Shown piece after piece: positions 1-11,300 of a stretch of 64,000 nucleotides of DNA (positions within the stretch are counted from its first letter, which is position 1; the number at the start of each line of letters is the position of its first letter). The notes under the pieces are model-generated. The model was not told the origin of the DNA, did not search any database, and saw only the letters and a list, made by a program, of their open reading frames with translations. Both the position numbers and the translations under genes were made by a program. This stretch comes from Isoetes taiwanensis. Lineage: Eukaryota > Streptophyta > Lycopodiopsida > Isoetales > Isoetaceae. The DNA is taken from NCBI GenBank assembly GCA_021234155.1, contig JAJEKV010000008.1:24262618-24326617 (forward strand), read 5' to 3'.

Positions 1-598
1 GGGATTGATGTCTTTGGTCCCTGGACAATATTGATCGGATGAAATAGTTCCCTCTTTGAAGAAGAGGAGGTGTGGGAATTGGATGAATATGGCATCTAAA
101 CTTCGGGCAAGGACACATAAATGGGAATAAGGAGGAAATACTCATGATAGAGAAGTGAAAGAGAAAAGAACCCAATTCCATAATGGAGAAAAGAGAATCG
201 GGAAACTTTCTCGGGTATCACATTCACCTAAAAACCATTAATTCTGATCCGTTTAACTTCCAAGGGGGAGTTAGATTATGCAAAAATGCGTATTAGAGAA
301 TTAATGGGGCAAGTTCTGAAAACAAAAATTGAGCAAGCACATGCTAGCAAAAATTTGCTCAAGTATATGCACAAATAGTATGAGCCCTATGTGGAGCGCT
401 TTAGTAATATAAATTCATCACATAATTTTTTTTTTATATAACTCTCATTCAACCATATTGAAGGATATTCTCAGTGTAAATTATTCCTTTGACTTTAAGC
501 ATCCATTTATGTGTACTGCTAATCCAGGCCTCATAAATTTTTTGATGGATTCATCACATAATTTTTTTTTTTGCTTTTATCACCCAACACCCATAAAC

Positions 599-646
599 AA
601 ACATTTTTCAACGGGATTTAACAAACATTTTTCAACGGGATTTAAC
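599..646 (+). repeat. 24-bp tandem pair
   Basis: Two identical 24-bp units (599-622 and 623-646) lie head to tail and include the core tttttcaacgggattta. Read in frame they would repeat an eight-residue peptide, but the surrounding frame has no coding character. Confidence 0.85.
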
Positions 647-832
647 AGTAGCCTTTGGCCTCCATGGATTCTTGTGGTGAGAAACCAAAGTGGGAAACTT
701 TTCGCTTGTTAGCACAAGGATCTAGAAGCCTCAACATCTAAAATGCATGGTAATTTTTGCAAGCTTCATTTGAATGAGCCATAAAACAATATCCAATAAG
801 CGCCAATCTGTATTAATCAGCGGTAGGATGTG

Positions 833-1119
833 AAAGCCTACCAAACCGGCCGAAAAATTGCTGTTTTAGCATAGATAACAACCAAACATATCTATATCAT
901 ACAGTATCAAAAAGATATCGGAGAGAGCTTTCCAACGCATAATAAAATCATCTCAAAGCAGAGCTCGGATCAAAAGTTATGATAAGAAATGTGTTGTTGT
1001 TTGGAACCTGCACTACATGCGCCCTTCAAAGCCTATCAAACCCGGCCGAAAAATTGCTGTTTTAACATAGATAACTTAACCAAATATATCCATATCATAT
1101 ACTATCAAAAGATATCGGG
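833..1119 (+). repeat. Diverged direct repeat pair, about 196 bp apart
   Basis: The segment at 833-921 reappears at about 1028-1119 with several substitutions and small indels. Both copies contain the core ggccgaaaaattgctgtttt followed by a catagataac stretch. The divergence shows an old duplication, unlike the near-identical 136-bp echoes elsewhere. The family is unknown to me. Confidence 0.75.
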
Positions 1120-1131
1120 AACACAAAAAGA

Positions 1132-1223
1132 GGGCTTTTGTTGTAAGCCATTGGTTGTTGACCATTATGCACCACACACACAAAAAAAGGGCTTTTGTTG
1201 TGAGCCATTGGTTGTTGACCATT
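1132..1223 (+). repeat. 57-bp period tandem pair
   Basis: The 35-bp block at 1132-1166 (starting gggcttttgttg) recurs at 1189-1223 with one base change. It directly follows the second copy of the 196-bp-spaced repeat, so this whole area looks like a locally duplicated repeat. Confidence 0.75.
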
Positions 1224-2754
1224 GGAAAAAAAAGGCTAAAATCAATGGCTCAGAAATGGTGCACTCTAGATGTACGCATTAGTACATCCATTTGAATACA
1301 TCACGAAATCATAGGAAAACCTTAGTGAAAAGCGTACAAAAACACAAAGAAAACCCCCTGTTATTATGCTACATATAGAAGCTCAATCACATTTTAGATT
1401 TTGCTCTGTTGCCACTCATATTTAATATATAAGATTTATTAGGTCTTTTTTGGAGGTGGTGAAAGATGTAAATAAATTCATCATTGGATTTATTCTATAC
1501 GTTATTTTGATGCTTTGAATGCTTAGCTTAAAAGCCAGAAAACATGTTTGGCCTTTTAAAATCAACGTTTGCAATTTTAATCCAAGATAAAGTGGTCAGT
1601 AGAAAAAGTGAGCTTCTATTGTTATAATAGGAAAATCATTGGATTTTCAAGAGATGCCTTGATGTATCAAGGAGTCTCAGGGTTTTAGATTTCCCCTTTT
1701 TTAGCCTTAGACTTAGACTTATGTTTGGTTATGGGCATGAACGAACTTGGTATGGTTTAAAATCCCTTGCAAATCATCACCAGCATTACAAGCTACAATT
1801 GGTGGAATTGCTGGGAATAAAGGCTCTTACTTGGGAAAACATTCAGTAAAGTGGATGTTGCTAAAGAATACTATAACCTAGCCTTTTCTTCTTCACTCGA
1901 CAAGATGCTGCAGAAGTTTAAAGCTTTGCGGCTATCAAATTTAGCAGAATATATGGCCAATTTCGATATAGCAGTTATAATTTAAGTAAAGTTTGCTCTA
2001 GATCCATCCTTTTAGTGGGAGGCTCTGCCAGGTGGGAGGATGGTGTTTCATCATTCACCAGTACCAAAGATAAGCATGTCATATTTTAGTTCTTAGAGGG
2101 AAGGTAAGTAAATTCGTTTGTGAACATGCATGTTTGGAACATTGTCATAACTGCCCCACACTTTAGCCCTGAATTGTTTGTTCCTGTACTGTTGTCTCTC
2201 TTCGTGTAAACTATAATGGTCAATGTCATGGCAGCAATGTAATCACCATTTCAAATGATTGTTTCGAAAAAAGATCACCATGGGGAATGGCTTTCTTGGC
2301 GCTCACACAGGCGCAGGCGGCTAGGGCGGTGGCCTGAGGGGTTGCCCCCTCCGCTCCACCGGATTTGTTGCCCTATCTTGAAGCATATAAACTGCATTGA
2401 CTTCTAGCAAGGAATTCGGCAAAGCTTTTGGAAGAATCAAGTATTGTAGGAAGCTAGATCTTGAAGCAACATCAGGGCAGTTTTTGGATTTTTCGGTAAG
2501 CCACTAACGTGGTAATCTTGTTCTTTTGACTTCAAAAGTAGTATGTTTTTGCTTCAAGAGGTAAGACCAGACATTCTTGGATGCTTATCTTATTTAGTTT
2601 GATCAAAGACACACTGAAAAGGGGCAGATGCGTATAAGGTGGAACAGATTTTTGAAAATCTAATTTATGATGCAGTTTCAGGTTTTGGCAGTGCATTTAT
2701 TCTATCTTGGTCTTCTTTACTTGTTGGGTTTCTTCTTCTCTTCTATCCTTTCTT

Positions 2755-3336
2755 TCTAGCAAAAAGGTCTAGAACAATATGTTTTGGATGATCAGATACC
2801 TATGGGATCATGGATAATATAAATAAGTACAGATTTTGGGAAACCTGAATTGAATGGTGCGGATAGATGAATTTTCTAAGCACTCGGTCCTCTAGCAAAA
2901 AGGTCTAGAACAATATGTTTTGGATGATCAGATACCTATGGGATCATGGATAATATAAATAAGTACAGATTTTGGGAAACCTGAATTGAATGGTGCGGAT
3001 AGATGAATTTTCTAAGCACTCGGTCCTCTGGTACTACTATGCCAAGAACCTCATATTCATATTTGAGTGAGAGCTTCCTTCAGGTACTTATATGCCTGAT
3101 TTCACATTCTTATCTTTTACTTCATACAGAAATGGGGTTGAGTCTTGCTTTGAGAATGATAAGATTTCTCTTCTCATTTTCAAAATTTGGAAGATTTATT
3201 GAGTGAGAGCTTCCTTCAGGTACTTATATGCCTGATTTCACATTCTTATCTTTTACTTCATACAGAAATGGGGTTGAGTCTTGCTTTGAGAATGATAAGA
3301 TTTCTCTTCTCATTTTCAAAATTTGGAAGATTTATT
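2755..3336 (+). repeat. Two consecutive 136-bp echoes
   Basis: The sequence from 2755 is repeated from 2891 for a full 136 bp. Sequence from 3065 is then repeated from 3201, again for 136 bp (to 3336). Both pairs are perfect copies placed head to tail without spacer. The two units are unrelated to each other, so only the period is shared. Confidence 0.93.
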
Positions 3337-3437
3337 GATTCATCCGATTGAGCCAATAAGTTTTTGTAAGTAGAGGATGCAGATATAAAGATTCCTCCTG
3401 TCTACTTGCGTTGAAACAATGTACGTTTTATTATTAT

Positions 3438-3475
3438 ACTAGTAACGGTGCCCCGCATTGCTGGGCATATGTTAG
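3438..3475 (-). mobile_element. Possible Helitron 3' terminus (first copy)
   Basis: Read on the - strand, the segment contains gcccagcaatgcggggc, which folds into a GC-rich hairpin (one internal mismatch, 3-nt loop). Seven nt later comes CTAG, and the next base is T. A short hairpin just before a terminal CTRR, inserted next to T, is how Helitrons end. I could not find the matching 5' TC end or any Rep/helicase coding sequence, so this would be a non-autonomous or truncated element. An unrelated GC-rich repeat remains possible. Confidence 0.45.
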
Positions 3476-3573
3476 GTTCTTGTAAATGATGTTCAAGAGA
3501 ATGATGAGACGCCCTAACAGATTGGTTTTAGCTCAGTATTCCTTCTTTAATCAATGTACGTTTTTATTATTAC

Positions 3574-3611
3574 ACTAGTAACGGTGCCCCGCATTGCTGG
3601 GCATATGTTAG
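3574..3611 (-). mobile_element. Possible Helitron 3' terminus (second copy)
   Basis: This is the same hairpin plus CTAG arrangement as at 3438-3475, at an offset of 136 bp. Upstream bases differ slightly (acactag here, tatactag there). Whether it is a second insertion, an allele or an assembly echo cannot be told from the sequence. Confidence 0.4.
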
Positions 3612-4165
3612 AGCAATTGTTAAATAGATTCACGTTTTTTAAATGAGAAAATCAAGAGCATTCGACCATATTTTCAACTTCTCTTTACTTTTTTCCTTTT
3701 CCTTTTGCCTTTCTCCACTTTTCCTTTTTTTCTATTTTTTCACTTTAGAGCAATTGTTAAATAGATTCACGTCTTTAAAATGAGAAAAGCACACGTTTAG
3801 ACTATGGCCTAAGCAATTGTAGATGAGATGTTGCACTATTGACTTGAACAATGCGATTGCAACAATGACTTTGCAAAACATGGAGAAAGACTTACCGAAC
3901 TTATCTATCTTTGCATTTATTCTTCTCCAATCGCCCCCTTATGTGCTAACAAAAAAGATATATGAACTAAACATAGGAAAGAAATGCCCAATATGGTATC
4001 CTAGGGGAAAACTCCATCAATAGCATATAATAAATAATGATAATGTCTACAAAATACATTTTATCCAATACATATAGCAACGAAGATACAATTTATCTCA
4101 CACAAATACAATACGAACGACGACCATAGACTTATCAATATATTGTCAGATACAGTTCAAGTTCC

Positions 4166-4437
4166 CAAATTCATATCAGTTCAAAAGGTAGATGAATCTA
4201 GTTTGGAAACACATCTGGAAACTCTAGATGAATTCATTACAAAATTCATAGCAGTGATTCGCGTTCAACATGGCTGAGGTTCATATCCAAAACAACAAAA
4301 GCAAATTCATATCAGTTCAAAAGGTAGATGAATCTAGTTTGGAAACACATCTGGAAACTCTAGATGAATTCATTACAAAATTCATAGCAGTGATTCGCGT
4401 TCAACATGGCTGAGGTTCATATCCAAAACAACAAAAG
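4166..4437 (+). repeat. 136-bp echo, full length
   Basis: A perfect head-to-tail duplication: 4166-4301 is repeated as 4302-4437. The unit has no coding character and no similarity to the neighbouring duplicated units. Confidence 0.93.
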
Positions 4438-4667
4438 CACATACATCAGATTATTTGGCGAGGCTTTTATATATGATAAAGCTTATTAGAGAAATAGCAT
4501 AGGCATGTTTCTCATGCCCGGTCTATGTGATATGGAGGCGGAGGGAGTGGTCCGCAATAAAAGGCTAAGGCAATTACCATAGGTAGATAATATTCCAATG
4601 GTTTAGACAAGGGGGCATGTTATTCCAAATAGCCATTAAAGCTAAAATGGAAAATAGCTATCTTCAA

Positions 4668-5174
4668 AGGGACTGCTGGCCAGCTTTCCAGAGACAGAAG
4701 ATCTTTGCAACTGATTCCGACCTCAGCATTCTGGTTCCTTGTTGTCACTTCAATTTCGACCTTCCCTGCAAAGATCTGATCCAGCTTAAGATATTGCACA
4801 AATAGGGACTGCTGGCCAGCTTTCCAGAGACAGAAGATCTTTGCAACTGATTCCGACCTCAGCATTCTGGTTCCTTGTTGTCACTTCAATTTCGACCTTC
4901 CCTGCAAAGATCTGATCCAGCTTAAGATATTGCATGGAAGCTCCTTTGCCAGCATCGCATCTTAAATCCTTTGGAAATTGCCTTAGTTGTGGATCCGGTT
5001 GGGTGGAAACTGGTTGCTCCATATCTTGTTGTGGAAACCTGTAGAACAGATGGTCATGAGCTGAAAGGACAATAAGCCTTAATCAATCCCTCTCATCTTA
5101 AATCCTTTGGAAATTGCCTTAGTTGTGGATCCGGTTGGGTGGAAACTGGTTGCTCCATATCTTGTTGTGGAAAC
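4668..5174 (+). repeat. Two 136-bp-offset echoes
   Basis: Sequence from 4668 restarts at 4804 and matches for 131 bp. Sequence from 4958 restarts at 5094 and matches for 81 bp, after which the second copy runs into different DNA. The offset is 136 in both, although the matched lengths differ. Confidence 0.92.
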
Positions 5175-6101
5175 AATAAACTCTTGCTCTGGTGAAGAGC
5201 TAATATAAAATCTCAATTACTACATCTTGATTTCATATTTTGGTTTATCTTTGTTGTAGCTCGTGGAAATAAGCCTTGCTTAACCCCCGGCACGTCAAGT
5301 ATCTTGCCTTTGTATTGAATCATTTATAAGCTAAGCAAGATTTCCTTTGTCTAAGACTTATTGTTAGAAGGGCTTTGAGTAGTAAAGACCCCTTAAGCAG
5401 GAACAAAACAACAGTATAGCTTGGGCTTTTGTAGCATGCTTCCAAGTCAAACAACCTCGACCATGCGTCCAGATCTTAGCTTAATATCTTTAATGCAGAT
5501 TTGCTAGAAGTAGAATTTAAGATATAAAAAATGCTAGAGTGAGAGCATGAATCAAAGATGACGACAATAAAATAAAAGATAACATTAGAAGTAAAAAAAA
5601 TGCTAGAATGAGAGCATAGTTAGTGAGTGCAAAGAGAGTGAACATACCATAATTCATCCATTGATGAAGAAGCACCAAACTTTTATGTCATATATCACAA
5701 CTATAAAATCAATTTCTAAGCTGCAATAAAACTCCAAAGATTTCTAACATGCAATTCTAACTTGCCAAATGCAATAAATTATTGCAAAGTAAAGAATGCA
5801 GCAGCATTGTAGGTGTAATCTCCATTGCTAGTTAACCAACAGAGAATTCTCTAAATTCCTATATAATCTACGAATTTAAAATGATAGTTCAAAGAAAACA
5901 ATATGACCAAAGTAATGAAAATGGCACTTCATGCAACTGTTAAGGCCATGCAGCTACGACTTTCCAATAGAGATTGAATACACGAAACAACATGTGCTAC
6001 ATAATATCAAGTAGAGATGCAAAATGTGGTTTTGTACCTGGAATTTGCAAGAATCTTCTGGTACAAATCGCCGTAAAGGAAGATTAAAATACATGGTTTG
6101 C
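5175..6101. other. No gene recognised
   Basis: AT-rich DNA with only short frames. A near-repeat of a few dozen bases (aaaatgctagagtgagagca near 5528 and a close match near 5599) is the only internal structure I see. Confidence 0.6.
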
Positions 6102-6653
6102 AAGCAGGAAGTAATTCTTGCATAATCCGTACCAGACATTTGAACTTCTCCTGTCATGTTCCACAATAGCCAAAAGCAAGTGCTCTCTGTCCATACCACA
6201 AAAGAAGAAAAGAAATAGACATAAGAAACCAAAGATTAAGCAGGAAGTAATTCTTGCATAATCCGTACCAGACATTTGAACTTCTCCTGTCATGTTCCAC
6301 AATAGCCAAAAGCAAGTGCTCTCTGTCCATACCACAAAAGAAGAAAAGAAATAGACATAAGAAACCTCCACTTGCAAATTCAGGAATACTATTCTATATT
6401 GAGCCATGTGATTATGCAAGAGCTATGAGTCAAATATCACTCCAATCCAAAAACCCAAACACTTGGCCTGATTATTAATCAATTCCCTGATCCTTTGATC
6501 CTTTACTCAAAAGACAAAGGAATACTATTCTATATTGAGCCATGTGATTATGCAAGAGCTATGAGTCAAATATCACTCCAATCCAAAAACCCAAACACTT
6601 GGCCTGATTATTAATCAATTCCCTGATCCTTTGATCCTTTACTCAAAAGACAA
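6102..6653 (+). repeat. Two 136-bp-offset echoes
   Basis: Sequence from 6102 restarts at 6238 (129 bp matched). Sequence from 6382 restarts at 6518 (136 bp matched, to 6653). Two overlapping - strand open frames here repeat the same peptide only because of the duplication and should not be taken as genes. Confidence 0.92.
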
Positions 6654-6938
6654 TGCATCTAAAGGTGTCCAGAACATCAAAATAAATGATCACCATTTTG
6701 AAGATCATGTTTATCGCATAAATATAAAATGCATTAGAAACAATCATTTTTTTTCCTTTGAAGGTGTTCTGGAATTTTATATTATCTTTCTTATATTATA
6801 AAATTATACCGTATGTTTGTTGTGAATGGTGCCCCAGACGGACATTTTGAGGATTTGATCAATTAACGGTGAAGATGACGCTGCATGCTGTTTTTATTGC
6901 TTCCATAATGATTCACTCAATCCCATCAAAAGCGACAT

Positions 6939-8319
6939 GGGAAAAAGGGGAAAGAGAAAGGAAAAGAGAGGAGGAAACCGAGAAAAATGAAAAGGAAGAA
7001 GAAAAAAGGAAAAGGGAAAAAGAAAGGGAAGGGGAAAGGCATAGGAAAAGGAAAAGGGAAAGAAAAAGGAGGGAGGGGAGAGCAAAAAGGACACCGAGAA
7101 AGGGGAAAAGGAAAAGGATGGGACAAAATAAAAAGGAAGGGAAAGGGAAAGAAAAAGGGAGGGAAAAGGAAAGGGAAAAATGGACAAAAAGAGGAAGAGG
7201 AAAGGAAAAGAGAAGAAGGAAAAAGGGAAGAGAGAACGGAGAGAGAGGAAAGGGAAAAGAACAAAGGAGGCAAGAAAAGGAAGGAACAAGGCTACGATGA
7301 AAAGGGAAGAGGAAAGGGCTGTAAAATGGAAGGAAAAAAGGCAATCTTGAAAAAAAAGATGAGAAAAAAAAAAAGGAAGGGAAAAAAACATGAGAAAAAG
7401 GAAAGGGCAAGACAAAAAAAAAAAAAGAAGCGTAAGAGGAGAAATGGAAGGGAAAAGGCAACGAAAAAAAGAAAAGCCGGTGAAAGGGTCGTGGAGGAGG
7501 AAAAAAAGAAGAGAAAAAAAAAAAAAAAAAGCTATTGGTAAAAGGGAAAGGAAAAAGAGAGGGGGGAAAGGAAGCCAAGGGATGAGAGAATGAATGTGAA
7601 AAAGGGGCGTAAAAAAGAAGGGGAAATTAATAAAGGGAAAAAAGGAAAAGAAAGGAGGGAAATGGAAAAGGAAACGGAAACGGAAAAAAAAAGGGGAAAA
7701 GGCAAATGGGAAAAGACAAAAAGGAAAAAGAGGGGGGAGAGGTTTTGAAATAGGAAAAACGCGAAAAGGAGGGAAAGAAAAAAGAAAGAGCAAAATAGAA
7801 AACGAGAAAATGAAGAAGCAAAATGTGAAGAAAGGCGAAAAGGGGAGCGAGCATGGGAAAATGGAAGAGAAAAAGGAAATGGAAAAGACGGAAGAGGGAA
7901 AGGGTGAGGAAAGGGAAAAAGGGAAGGAAAACATGGCATGAAAAAAGGAAAAGGAAAAGTGGAAAAAGAAAAAGGAAGGGGCAAAGGGCATTAGAAAAAA
8001 AAGGGAAGACTAAGGGCCGGAGAAAGCGCGGAAAATGGAAGAGAAAGAAAAGGAAAAGGCAGGGAGAAGGGAAAAGAAAAGGGAAAAGGGAAAGGAAATG
8101 AAAAAGAAAAAGGAAAGGTGAAAGGGGGAAGGGAAACTTGAAAAAAAAGGCACGAGAAAAAGGGGAAGATGGAAATGGGAAAAAGGAGGGGGAAAAAGCA
8201 ATGAAAAGGAGAAAAGGCAAACACGAATGGAGAAATGGCAAAGGGAAAATAGAAATGGAAAAAGGAAGCGAAAATAGAAAAGGGAAAAGGGATAAATGGA
8301 ATAGTGAAAAAAGAAAAAC
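6939..8319 (+). repeat. 1.4-kb homopurine (GA-rich) tract
   Basis: For about 1,380 bp the + strand is almost only A and G, built from loosely repeated units such as gaaaagg, ggaaaag and gggaaaa. I estimate roughly nineteen bases in twenty are purines. The edges are sharp: mixed sequence before 6939 and after 8319. Long open frames on both strands (Lys/Arg/Glu/Gly-rich on +, Phe/Ser/Pro/Leu-rich on -) arise because stop codons need T on one strand, and they are not genes. Such tracts can in principle form triplex DNA or stable R-loops. It may also be a stretch that sequencing handled poorly. Confidence 0.95.
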
Positions 8320-11300
8320 TAGCGGATTTGTTATCAAGCACATAATGGGCCATATATGCACCACATTTGACCTTTATATATGAATCTTGAGCCACATTGA
8401 TATGGTATATGGGGTATGTGATAAAGCATGGAAAGGTGGGGTCCATTGGGTAATGATTTCCTTGAAGGATCCGCCTTTGGTGTGTTGATTATCACTAGAA
8501 GTGCTAAAGCGGAACATTTGGTATTAGAATAGAGTAGAATAGAATAGATTTTTTTAGCGTGGGTTCAATTTCGTGCGGCAACATTGGTGTGTTCCACATG
8601 CTTGAGGGCAAGCATCCCCGAGGAAGGGGAGAAATTGATATGGTATATGGGGTATGGGATAAAGCCCTGGAAAGGTTAGGGCCCATTGGACAATGATTTC
8701 CTTGAAGGATCCGTTCTTTTGGTTGTGTTGGTTATCACTAGAAGTGCTAGTGCGTAATATTTGAATTGATAGTCTGAATATGGTAGCCTGGGGAGTGGTC
8801 TTGGATGTTAGTCTTATGCGGACTAAGCGTGTGTGTGTGTCTAAAGTTAGGCAAATTATTGGTAAGGCAAGGCAAGGCAACCTATGGTCTATATTTATGA
8901 TGCTTAAAAAGGCTTAAATAAAAAAAAAAAAGGGCTAAAGTCATAGCGTAGACCTATAAATAGATGTTGAACTTCATTTACACATATCTCAAGAACTGTG
9001 AGCTCGATTGAGGCGATTTTTTACTTCAATCCTAACTAAAGAGTCTAGTTTTGGATTGAAGTAACACTTCCCTGTGATTCATTCGAATATGATAGATATG
9101 GCCGGAAGAGTGATAGGAGGTCAAAGAAGATTGCTCATTTCATTCGCTCTTGAACTGATTCTAAGAAAGCCATTACTTTTTCCTAGAGCTTCGTTGTTCT
9201 TGTTCAATAACCCTGTTACTATCCTAGAGCCTAACTCTTGGTGTTTTATATTGAGGACTACTAGCTCGGGAGGGCTACTAGTGGAAGCCGATTGTCGAGG
9301 CCTTGCCATAACGCCAGCCTTAGTTCAAGCACTAAACGACCCAGGTTGGGGGTGAACTACTCATAGATTGATTCTTGTAACTTGACCTAGCTCGGGTTTT
9401 AGTGAACTAGAGCTTAGCTTTGCTTGATTTTGTGTTTATTTCAAATAGAGAACCTTTTGCCATTGCTCTAGATGATTACGTTGGATGATATGGTATGGTT
9501 CATTGATGTGATCCATAACACATATGCGCTTAATTAAGAGCATGGTAATGCATCTCCATAAAAGTCGTAAAATAGTTGAGCTTTGCAACTACAAATTCAT
9601 TAAATACACGATTTGCTCGGTTTGAGGTTAGGGTGGTATGCTTGATGAATAGATCATCATACCACATAGTTGATGCCTCATTTGGAACATGTGATTTATT
9701 TTAGAAGCTTGAATATTTGTGACAATACATGTCATTTATTTCGAGCGTGGAATATTTGACAATACATGTGATTTCATATGCATACTTTAGGTCATCTAAA
9801 GTCCATCCCACATCCGCCTTTCTGGCGCCGCGACCCTAAAAATAGGTCTTTGTTTCCTTGCTTTATTTTGGGCAACCATTATTATAGTACTAATGATTGA
9901 TTTTAGTTTGGCAATTTATCCAACACTAAATGTGATAGCTTTTGCTAATGTTGTAGGTTTATAGAAGTAATTTGCGAGTTGTGTTGAACTTTGGAGAGTT
10001 ATTGCTCATCTACACATTTAAAACTTTAGCCTACTTGATGTGCAAATTCACATCTTGAATATATAAGCGTATGAATCTAATTATTTAAAATTACTTACTT
10101 ATAAGATAATTATAGGGATTCAAATTTTGCTTAGAGTCTTAATTTTAGTGAGACGATAGTGGCATAGATAAAATATGGCTCTTTTTCATATACTCGCTTT
10201 TTGGTTAAGGACTACAATACTTTAATGCATTCCACTTTATTTGATAAAACAACCATAAATGCTTGAGTCTTTGTTGAAAAATTATTATATCATATATAAT
10301 AACACAATATTTCCTAAAGTTCTTTGCATCGTTTTTCATTGCAATGTCATGTGTTTTGTATGTTTGAAAAACTCAATGAGCACCCTATCATGCTTTGAAT
10401 GCTAAATTTATGGCAAACAAAGCCATCTCTCAAATCTACAATAATATAGAAATAGGCTTTTTTTTTGTCTAAGGTGCATTTATATGTTGACATGGCAGGG
10501 CCTACAACCTTAATGGAAGTCGGCACTCTAATTCCGTGTTACAGTCCAACCTGGGCCTTTGTTCTTTTCTTTTGTTTTTCAAATTTCTAAATACTTTATT
10601 CCAGCAAGTAATTTTTCTTCTTCAATACATGCGTCTTAAAAAAAGCCAAAATTGGTTTTGCATTGAAAGATCAGCCACTGGCCGGGCTTTTAAACATTCA
10701 AAGCCAATCAGAATTTTAGCAAACAACAATAAATACAAACCCATGATTTTCCGTAAGAAAGCCGAAGCAAAATCCCCATTTTTCCCCGCAGAAGAAGCAC
10801 TACAACGGCGATGAGGATTTTAAGAAGGCACTGAAACTACCATTTTAGCATGGTCACCGCACTAGATTTGCGGATAAAAGGTAATGACAAAAGATAATAG
10901 CAAGGATGTTTTGGAACGAAAAATAATGGCATTTGGCTTTATGAGGAAGATTCTACAAAGAAAGGGATAAGTTTCCATGGCGGCCCTCATCTTAAAGCTT
11001 CAAAGATCGAAGCTTTTCTTCATTTTTCCCGCCTCTATTTCACTCGCTCATTCCTGAAAATCGCGACATGCAACTAAAAATATTTTACATCCGACTTACA
11101 TCCCAAAAGAATCGCCATTTTTTCTCAAACTAAGAGTTCCTTAGACTCCTAAGTATTAAGAGCAAGATTTAGCAGTGGCCCGATCCTCCATAACCATCCG
11201 CAACATTAATAATGTATAAGATTATTAATAAGAAAAACTTCAGATGCAATAGAATGCAAGAAGTTTGTATTAAAAATTTAATTGAGCACCCGTATTACCA

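Larger units (their letters stand above)
1..2754. other. No gene recognised; AT-rich DNA with old repeats
   Basis: I see no open frame with a recognisable domain here. The longest frames are under 100 codons and resemble nothing known to me. The stretch holds a 24-bp tandem pair, a diverged repeat pair and a 57-bp tandem, listed separately. A short GC-richer patch near 2295-2360 stands out from the AT-rich surroundings, but its frames are not coding-like. Confidence 0.6.
3418..3790 (+). repeat. Imperfect 136-bp echoes around a Helitron-like end
   Basis: The block at 3418-3475 returns at 3553-3612 with a one-T insertion and a base change. A shorter block starting tagagcaattgttaaatag at 3609 returns at 3746, offset 137, also with mismatches. 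These are among the few echoes that are not identical, so they could reflect allelic or true copies. Confidence 0.8.

Noticed and set aside
4620-5022. Two - strand proteins sharing a long identical segment
   Set aside because: The shared segment is produced by the 136-bp echo at 4668/4804, so it is not a repeat-domain gene family.
2755-6653. CRISPR-like array of repeats
   Set aside because: Repeat units differ from place to place and only the offset is constant. There are no short conserved repeats with unique spacers and no cas genes, and the window is eukaryotic.
6869-8446. Long open frames on both strands, up to 365 codons
   Set aside because: They come from the homopurine tract: Lys/Glu/Arg/Gly on one strand and Phe/Ser/Pro/Leu on the other, with no domain, and they change freely between frames.
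9074-9355. 93-codon frame with an orderly start
   Set aside because: The peptide resembles no family I know and the flanks show no promoter or splice signals. It was left as anonymous DNA.
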